64,000 bases of DNA from an uncultured Collinsella sp. (lineage in GTDB: Bacteria > Actinomycetota > Coriobacteriia > Coriobacteriales > Coriobacteriaceae). The DNA lies in NCBI GenBank assembly GCA_937923795.1, contig CALDWI010000002.1, positions 1 to 64,000 on the forward strand, given 5' to 3'. Shown here piece after piece: positions 59,078-64,000 of the stretch. Position 1 is the stretch's first letter. Every line of letters begins with the position of its first letter. The notes beneath the pieces are model-generated. The model made no database searches, had not been told where the DNA came from, and saw only the letters and a program-made list of their open reading frames with translations. The position numbers and the translations under genes were made by a program.

Positions 59078-59812
59078 CTATTTGAGGCTGGTGGCGACGA
59101 TGGGGCGGCTGAGGGCAGTCTCAAAGCGGCCTGCCACGGCCGGGTCGGCAAGCGTGTCGACTTGGTTGAGCATAATGCGGGCATTGTTGAGGTTCAGCAT
59201 CCGCAGTTCGGCATTGAGCACCATGGCGACGCGCTCGGGCGTGGCGATATCGGTGAGCTCGCAGCCGCAACGCTCGCAAAAGAGCTCGGGGCGGTGGACG
59301 GCTTCGTTGATGGGCTTGCCGAGCCCCGAGGCGCCGACGATCCAGACGATGTTGGCCGTGCCAGAGGGAATCACCGGCTCCCAGGCGGCGTGGGCCTTGA
59401 GCGGGAGCCGCTTGCTGCCATCTGCCTCGGCCAGGACGTAGTCAAAGCGCTGCGCCAGCTGGTCGAGCGGTTCGGCAGGGGAGGAGAGCTTGCCCGTCTC
59501 GGGGTCCAAGACGCCTGCTTGGCAGATGCTTCCGCGGCTCATGCCCGCGCATGCCTCGCAGGTGCAGCCTGGGGCGTGCAAGGCACCTGGCTTCCAGGGC
59601 GCGGCGTCCAGACGACGGCTCGACCCGTCCCATGGCACGCCGGCGACGGGAAACATGTGCGTGGTGGTACAGAGAAGCACCCTGCCGCCGGCGCGCATGA
59701 GCTCGAGACCCAGCGTCTTGAGCAACGTCGACTTGCCACCGCTGCCGATGATCGCGGTAATGCCCGGCTCAATCTTGAGCGTGGAGGCAAGGCTGCCGTT
59801 AACCGTTTCCAT
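59078..59812 (-). CDS. yqeC: YqeC, selenium-dependent hydroxylase accessory protein
   Basis: A P-loop protein (244 aa) with IIGSGGKSTLL at about residues 21-31. A central loop CTCEACAG and CERCGC could bind metal. YqeC co-occurs with selenium-dependent molybdenum hydroxylases; its biochemical step is unknown. It is transcribed divergently from yqeB, with TATAAT-like boxes in the 102-nt gap. Confidence 0.88.
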   Translation of the reverse strand: METVNGSLASTLKIEPGITAIIGSGGKSTLLKTLGLELMRAGGRVLLCTTTHMFPVAGVPWDGSSRRLDAAPWKPGALHAPGCTCEACAGMSRGSICQAGVLDPETGKLSSPAEPLDQLAQRFDYVLAEADGSKRLPLKAHAAWEPVIPSGTANIVWIVGASGLGKPINEAVHRPELFCERCGCELTDIATPERVAMVLNAELRMLNLNNARIMLNQVDTLADPAVAGRFETALSRPIVATSLK

Positions 59813-59914
59813 CTGTTCACCGCCGTATAATACTGTGATAATAAATAATCATCAGAGTAGCGGTCGAACCGCTTTTGCTCTGCTCAAACCGTAGCACAGG
59901 GAGGTGCCCCGGGA
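59813..59914. promoter_or_regulatory. Divergent yqeC/yqeB promoter region
   Basis: TATAAT lies at 59826-59831 on the plus strand, and A+T-rich sequence with TATTAT reads on the minus strand. The -35 boxes are weak in both directions. yqeB has a GGGAGG ribosome site; yqeC has a poor one. Confidence 0.4.
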
Positions 59915-60709
59915 ATGCTCGTTTATGTTCGCGGCGCCGGCGATATCGCCACGGGCGTGGCTGCTCGTCTGGTGCGCGCCGGCGTGTCGGTTGTCATGGC
60001 CGATATCGCGGTCCCCACGTGCATCCGTCGCACAATCAGTTTTTGCGAGGCCATTCGCCTGGGCGAGGTCCAGGTCGAGGGCATTCGTGCCCGCTTGGCG
60101 CAGACGCCGGTCGAGGTGCTTGAGATTACCGAGGCGGGGGATGTCGCCGTGGTGGTGGACCCCCAGGCACAGATGCTCGGCGAACTTAGACCCGCGGCCG
60201 TGGTAGACGCGATTCTAGCTAAGCGCAATTTGGGCACCACGCGCGACATGGCTCCTGCCGTCATCGCGGTAGGGCCGGGCTTTACCGCTCCGGTTGATTG
60301 CGATGCCGTGGTCGAGACTATGCGCGGGCATTTTTTGGGCCGCGTCATTACCCAGGGCTCGCCCCAGCCCAACACGGGCGTGCCGGGCATGATCGGCGGA
60401 TACGGCAAGGAGCGTGTTATCCACAGCCCCGCCGCCGGCGTGTTTAGGTCCGACCGCGCGATCGGCGACATCGTGAGTGCCGGCGATGTGATCGGGTATG
60501 CGGGTGATACTCCCATGGTCACGCAGATTGACGGCTGCTTGCGCGGCCTTTTGGCCGACGGCGTTCAGGTGACCGAGGGCTTTAAGTGCGCCGACGTCGA
60601 CCCGCGCGGCGATGCCAGCTATATCAACTATATTTCGGACAAGGCGACATCGGTCGGCGGCGGCGTACTCGAGGCGCTCGCCATGCTCACCGGTGTATTC
60701 CAGGGATAG
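59915..60709 (+). CDS. yqeB: YqeB, selenium-dependent molybdenum hydroxylase maturation protein
   Basis: A 264-aa protein of the YqeB family, beginning MLVYVRGAGDIATGVAARL with a Rossmann-like GAGDIATG. It is thought to help place selenium on the Mo cofactor. Its presence suggests the hydroxylase at 47344-50121 carries a labile selenium ligand. selD and other selenium genes are not in the window. It is followed 9 nt later by xdhC. Confidence 0.9.
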   Translation: MLVYVRGAGDIATGVAARLVRAGVSVVMADIAVPTCIRRTISFCEAIRLGEVQVEGIRARLAQTPVEVLEITEAGDVAVVVDPQAQMLGELRPAAVVDAILAKRNLGTTRDMAPAVIAVGPGFTAPVDCDAVVETMRGHFLGRVITQGSPQPNTGVPGMIGGYGKERVIHSPAAGVFRSDRAIGDIVSAGDVIGYAGDTPMVTQIDGCLRGLLADGVQVTEGFKCADVDPRGDASYINYISDKATSVGGGVLEALAMLTGVFQG

Positions 60710-60718
60710 GAAATTGCA

Positions 60719-61762
60719 ATGGAAAAGCTCGATGTGGTGAATGCTGCGCTTGGCGCTCTGAAGGCTGGTAAGACGTGCGAGCTGGTGGTAGTTGCCGGTA
60801 CGGCAGGGTCATCGCCGCGCGGCGTGGGCGCCTGGATGGCCGTCTTTGCCGATGGCAGCCAAGCGGGCACCATCGGCGGCGGCAAGATTGAGCTCTTTGC
60901 GCTGGACGAGGCGCGCGAGCTGCTGGCCGCAGGGCAATCGCGTCTGGTCCGCTACACCATGGGCGGCGAGAACTCCGATACTGGCATGATCTGCGGCGGA
61001 GCCATCTGCCTGTGCTATCTGCACCTGGATGTATCGCAGGTGCCGTTGTTCCAGTCGGTTGCCGACGTTTTGGCCTATCGGCGCATCGGCGACTTCGTCA
61101 TCGACTTTGAACCGTTTGTCATTCAGGCCCTGGAGGGCGATGTGGTCGAGTACCATGGCGAGGCATCGCGCCGCACCATTGCGGGCTGCCCCGGGCTTTC
61201 GCTGGTGGAGGAGGGGAGTAAGGTTACCTACACCAACGCGGCCTCCGAGATTCCCGCGGCGCACGTCGAGACGCTCTGCCCCGAGGGCCTGACCTATATC
61301 TTTGGCTGCGGCCACGTGGGCGCCGCGACGGCGCGGGTGCTCACGGCGGCGGGCTTTGCCGTCGTGGCGTGCGACGACCGCCCCGGCACGTTGACGCCCG
61401 AATGGGTGCCCGGTGTCTACGATCGTCGCCTGGTCGATTACAAGAACCTGAGCGAGCCGTGTCCCATCGGTCCGCGCGACTTGGTGGTCGTCGCCACGGC
61501 GGGTCACAAGTCCGATATCGACGTGGTGATTCAGGCCATGCGTGCCAAGCCTGCCTACCTGGGCTGTCTGGGTTCGCGCCGCAAGACGGCCTTTGTGCGC
61601 GCCCGCCTGGAGCAGGAGGGCTTTACGCAGGACCAGATCGACGAGCTGCACCTTCCGATCGGCGTTGCCATCGAGGCCGAGGACCCCGAGGAGATCGCCA
61701 TCTCCATCGCCGCCGAGATGATCCACCTGCGCCGCACCAAACTCGTCCCCCGCAAGCGCTAA
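60719..61762 (+). CDS. xdhC: XdhC/CoxI family molybdenum hydroxylase maturation factor
   Basis: A 347-aa maturation protein that binds Mo cofactor and supports terminal sulphuration or selenation. The N-terminal XdhC/CoxI domain (GSSPRGVGAWM, GTIGGGKIE, MICGGAICL) is joined to a C-terminal Rossmann domain (FGCGHVGAATARVL, ATAGHKSD). It is the last gene of the island before the spc operon resumes. Confidence 0.92.
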   Translation: MEKLDVVNAALGALKAGKTCELVVVAGTAGSSPRGVGAWMAVFADGSQAGTIGGGKIELFALDEARELLAAGQSRLVRYTMGGENSDTGMICGGAICLCYLHLDVSQVPLFQSVADVLAYRRIGDFVIDFEPFVIQALEGDVVEYHGEASRRTIAGCPGLSLVEEGSKVTYTNAASEIPAAHVETLCPEGLTYIFGCGHVGAATARVLTAAGFAVVACDDRPGTLTPEWVPGVYDRRLVDYKNLSEPCPIGPRDLVVVATAGHKSDIDVVIQAMRAKPAYLGCLGSRRKTAFVRARLEQEGFTQDQIDELHLPIGVAIEAEDPEEIAISIAAEMIHLRRTKLVPRKR

Positions 61763-61780
61763 TCGCATCCCCACCAATAA

Positions 61781-61845
61781 GTTGCGGTGAAATACGGATT
61801 GTTTAAGCCTGTTAGGCCGCCAAACAGTCCCTATTTTACCGCAAC
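61781..61845. repeat. GTTGCGGTGAAATA hairpin repeat, copy 2
   Basis: GTTGCGGTGAAATA (61781-61794) pairs with 61832-61845 (13 of 14). Inner GGAtTGTTT/AAACAgTCC pairing extends the stem. CTTTTT at 61848-61853 may let it terminate xdhC. With copy 1 it brackets yqeC-yqeB-xdhC. Confidence 0.7.
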
Positions 61846-61930
61846 AGCTTTTTGGGACCCATTTGTGCGGGGGAGTTGTGGAGTTGTGCAGGCAGACGAG
61901 GTTTTTCTGGAAATACACTCCCGATGCGCG

Positions 61931-62073
61931 TATAGTACCGATTGTTTTGTCGGCTCCTGCTGTGTCGAGTCCAAACCGCAAAATGCCATGAGCGGCGCGG
62001 ATGCAGCCAGGAGGCACGAGGACAACCCATCGTGGCCACGCCCCGTGCTTAAAACCCCAAGAAGGAGTGAACA
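61931..62073 (+). promoter_or_regulatory. Promoter and leader of the rplE segment
   Basis: TATAGT (61931-61936) is a plausible -10 with a weak -35. The leader of about 130 nt has CTCCTG-CTG (61954-61962) paired with CAG-C-CAGGAG (62004-62013). An AAGGAG site precedes rplE. A separate promoter fits the terminator after rplX and the 29-kb separation. Confidence 0.45.
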
Positions 62074-62631
62074 ATGGCAGAAGAGAAGTATGTGCCGCGT
62101 CTGAAGACCAAGTACAACAACGAGGTCAAGCAGCAGCTTCAGGACAAGTTCCAGTACGAGAACGTCATGATGATCCCCAAGTTTGAGAAGATCGTCGTGA
62201 ACATGGGTGTCGGCGAGGCCGCTACCGATTCCAAGGCCATCGACGGTGCCGTGCGCGACCTGCGCGCCATCACCGGCCAGCAGCCGATGATTACCCGCGC
62301 CCGCAAGTCCATCGCTACCTTCCGCCTGCGCGCTGGTATGCCGATCGGCTGCAAGGTTACCCTGCGTGGCGACCGTATGTGGGAGTTCTTCGATCGTCTG
62401 ACCTCCGTCGCGATCCCCCGTATCCGCGACTTCCGCGGCATCTCCGCCAAGAGCTTCGACGGCCGTGGTAACTTCTCCATGGGCGTCACCGAGCAGCTCA
62501 TCTTCCCCGAGATCGACTTCGATTCCGTCGATCACCAGCGTGGTATGGACATCACTTTCGTGACCACCGCCAACACCGATGAGGAGGCCAAGGCCCTTCT
62601 GGACGCCTTCGGTTTCCCGTTCAAGAAATAG
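62074..62631 (+). CDS. rplE: 50S ribosomal protein L5
   Basis: Central protuberance protein binding 5S rRNA, 185 aa. [32 protein letters not shown] and [18 protein letters not shown] are canonical. In most bacteria it follows rplX directly; here it is the first gene after the inserted block. Confidence 0.97.
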   Translation: MAEEKYVPRLKTKYNNEVKQQLQDKFQYENVMMIPKFEKIVVNMGVGEAATDSKAIDGAVRDLRAITGQQPMITRARKSIATFRLRAGMPIGCKVTLRGDRMWEFFDRLTSVAIPRIRDFRGISAKSFDGRGNFSMGVTEQLIFPEIDFDSVDHQRGMDITFVTTANTDEEAKALLDAFGFPFKK

Positions 62632-62710
62632 GTTCACCTGCCCTATAAGCGCCGTTCCCACAAGGGGGCGGCGCTTGGGGCGAACAATACTCTATGTGAG
62701 GAGGATATAA

Positions 62711-62896
62711 GTGGCTAAGACATCGATGATCGTCAAGTGCAATCGCAAGCAGAAGTTCTCTACTCGTGAGTACACGCGCTGCCAGCGCTGCGGCCGTCCG
62801 CACTCTGTGTACCGCAAGTTCGGCCTGTGCCGTGTCTGCTTCCGTGAGCTTGCACTCAAGGGCGAGCTTCCCGGCGTTAAGAAGGCCAGCTGGTAA
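62711..62896 (+). CDS. rpsZ: 30S ribosomal protein S14 type Z
   Basis: A zinc-binding 61-aa form of S14. CxxC-x12-CxxC is visible in RCQRCG and LCRVCF. GTG start after GAGGAGG. It stays in its normal spc position between rplE and rpsH. No leader longer than 79 nt precedes it. Confidence 0.97.
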   Translation: MAKTSMIVKCNRKQKFSTREYTRCQRCGRPHSVYRKFGLCRVCFRELALKGELPGVKKASW

Positions 62897-63015
62897 GTCA
62901 CTACCAGCGTTTCAAGCATCCGTTTGGAACAGGGAAAACGCGCTAGTTAGGCTTTGCCGTTAAGGGCGGCGAAGAACCAAGAGCACGTGTTCATCAAGAA
63001 CGAAGGAGAATCTGT

Positions 63016-63414
63016 ATGAACCTTACAGACCCGATCGCAGATATGCTTACGCGCATCCGTAACGCTAACTCTGTGAACAAGGCCACGGTCTCCATGCCGA
63101 GCAGCAAGAAGCTCGTCGAGATCGCTCGTGTTCTGCACGAGGAGGGCTACATCGAGGGCTACGATGTCGAGGACACCGTTCCCCAGAAGACTCTGCACAT
63201 CACGCTTAAGTATGGTCCCAAGAAGGCTAAGGTCATCAACGGCATCCGCCGTATTTCCAAGCCGGGCCTGCGTAAGTACACCGGCGTTGCCGACATGCCC
63301 CGCGTCCGCGGTGGCCTTGGTACCGCCATTATTTCCACCAGCCATGGCGTCATGACCGACCGCGATGCTCGCAAGCACAACGTCGGCGGCGAGATCATCG
63401 CTTACGTCTGGTAA
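63016..63414 (+). CDS. rpsH: 30S ribosomal protein S8
   Basis: 16S rRNA-binding protein and the spc autoregulator in E. coli, 132 aa. [16 protein letters not shown] and the [20 protein letters not shown] end are canonical. It starts 119 nt after rpsZ with a GAAGGAG site. Confidence 0.97.
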   Translation: MNLTDPIADMLTRIRNANSVNKATVSMPSSKKLVEIARVLHEEGYIEGYDVEDTVPQKTLHITLKYGPKKAKVINGIRRISKPGLRKYTGVADMPRVRGGLGTAIISTSHGVMTDRDARKHNVGGEIIAYVW

Positions 63415-63447
63415 TTCGCTCGGTAGGTAGAAGGAAAGGAGATCACC

Positions 63448-63984
63448 GTGTCTCGTATCGGTAATAAGCCTGTCCAGATTCCCGCCGGAGTCGAAGTGGC
63501 AGTCAACGGCAACAACGTTGTCGTCAAGGGCCCCAAGGGCCAGCTCGAGCTCGATGTCTTTGAGAAGCTCGCTATCAACGTTGAGGACAACGTCCTCACC
63601 GTTTCCCGTCCCGACGACGAGCGTGAGACCCGTGCCCGCCACGGCCTCACCCGCGCCCTCATCCACAACATGGTTGTTGGCGTTTCCGAGGGCTTCGAGA
63701 AGAAGCTCGAGCTCGCCGGCGTCGGTTACCGCGTGCAGCAGAAGGGCAAGAACCTCGAGTTCTCCCTGGGCTTCTCGCACCCCGTGATCGTCGAGGCTCC
63801 CGAGGGCATCACCTTCGAGGTTCCCGACAACACCCACGTGAACGTCAAGGGTATCAACAAGCAGCAGGTCGGTCAGATCGCCGCTGAGATCCGCGGCCAT
63901 CGTCCTCCCGAGCCTTACAAGGGCAAGGGTATCCACTACGTTGGCGAGCACATCCGCCGCAAGCTGGGTAAGGCCGCCAAGTAG
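63448..63984 (+). CDS. rplF: 50S ribosomal protein L6
   Basis: 50S protein near the factor-binding site, 178 aa, GTG start after [22 protein letters not shown] and the [13 protein letters not shown] end are canonical. The spc operon continues past the window edge. Confidence 0.97.
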   Translation: MSRIGNKPVQIPAGVEVAVNGNNVVVKGPKGQLELDVFEKLAINVEDNVLTVSRPDDERETRARHGLTRALIHNMVVGVSEGFEKKLELAGVGYRVQQKGKNLEFSLGFSHPVIVEAPEGITFEVPDNTHVNVKGINKQQVGQIAAEIRGHRPPEPYKGKGIHYVGEHIRRKLGKAAK

Positions 63985-64000
63985 TCGTAACCGACTCACT

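Overview
The window looks like chromosome of a gut Coriobacteriia (Actinomycetota), most likely Collinsella or a close relative. This rests on high GC, actinobacterial-type ribosomal proteins, an AccD-AccA fusion, FabK as the only enoyl-ACP reductase seen, and heavy use of TTG/GTG starts. No rRNA, tRNA or CRISPR array was seen.

Layout. (1) 1-13.4 kb: galU, then rpoB-rpoC, then the str operon rpsL-rpsG-fusA with rpsJ (S10) attached and no tuf between. (2) 13.4-23.6 kb: birA, divergent from a complete type II fatty acid synthesis operon fabH-acpP-fabK-fabD-fabG-fabF-accB-fabZ-accC-accDA. (3) 23.6-26.8 kb: a lone PTS EIIC, a cation diffusion facilitator with a manganese-type metal site, and a histidine phosphatase. 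(4) 27.2-33.1 kb: S10/spc ribosomal genes rplC-rplD-rplW-rplB-rpsS-rplV-rpsC-rplP-rpmC-rpsQ-rplN-rplX, ending in a strong terminator. (5) 33.1-61.9 kb: about 29 kb of non-ribosomal DNA. (6) 62.1-64 kb: the spc operon resumes with rplE-rpsZ-rpsH-rplF.

The block between rplX and rplE begins with repeat-rich DNA, an oxidoreductase-DeoR pair, an RluA-type pseudouridine synthase and a U32 protein. It then becomes a purine catabolism island: RidA, two YheO-like PAS/HTH regulators, an NCS2 nucleobase permease, SsnA, YgfK, a four-cluster ferredoxin, an XdhD-like molybdenum hydroxylase, YgeX, YgeY, YgeW, MocA, HyuA, YqeC, YqeB and XdhC. This gene set matches the anaerobic uric acid/purine degradation clusters described in gut bacteria and the E. 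coli xdh-yge-ygf region. The inferred flow is: uptake by the permease; hydroxylation and reduction by the Mo enzyme, ferredoxin and YgfK; ring opening by HyuA, SsnA and YgeY; carbamoyl recovery by YgeW; and cleavage of 2,3-diaminopropionate to pyruvate and ammonia by YgeX, with RidA clearing 2-aminoacrylate. MocA, YqeB, YqeC and XdhC would mature the (seleno)molybdenum cofactor. No carbamate kinase or FAD subunit is in the window.

Other notable signals are: two copies of a 67-nt conserved core enclosed by long, sequence-divergent but paired arms (9568-9706 and 26843-27005), each just upstream of a ribosomal operon; a C-terminal RpoC domain resembling the RNA polymerase alpha C-terminal domain; a natural Arg at S12 position 88; several structured elements inside the S10 operon; and candidate operators at the fab operon, the oxidoreductase/DeoR pair and ygeX. 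All functional calls are from reading the sequence; no database search was run.
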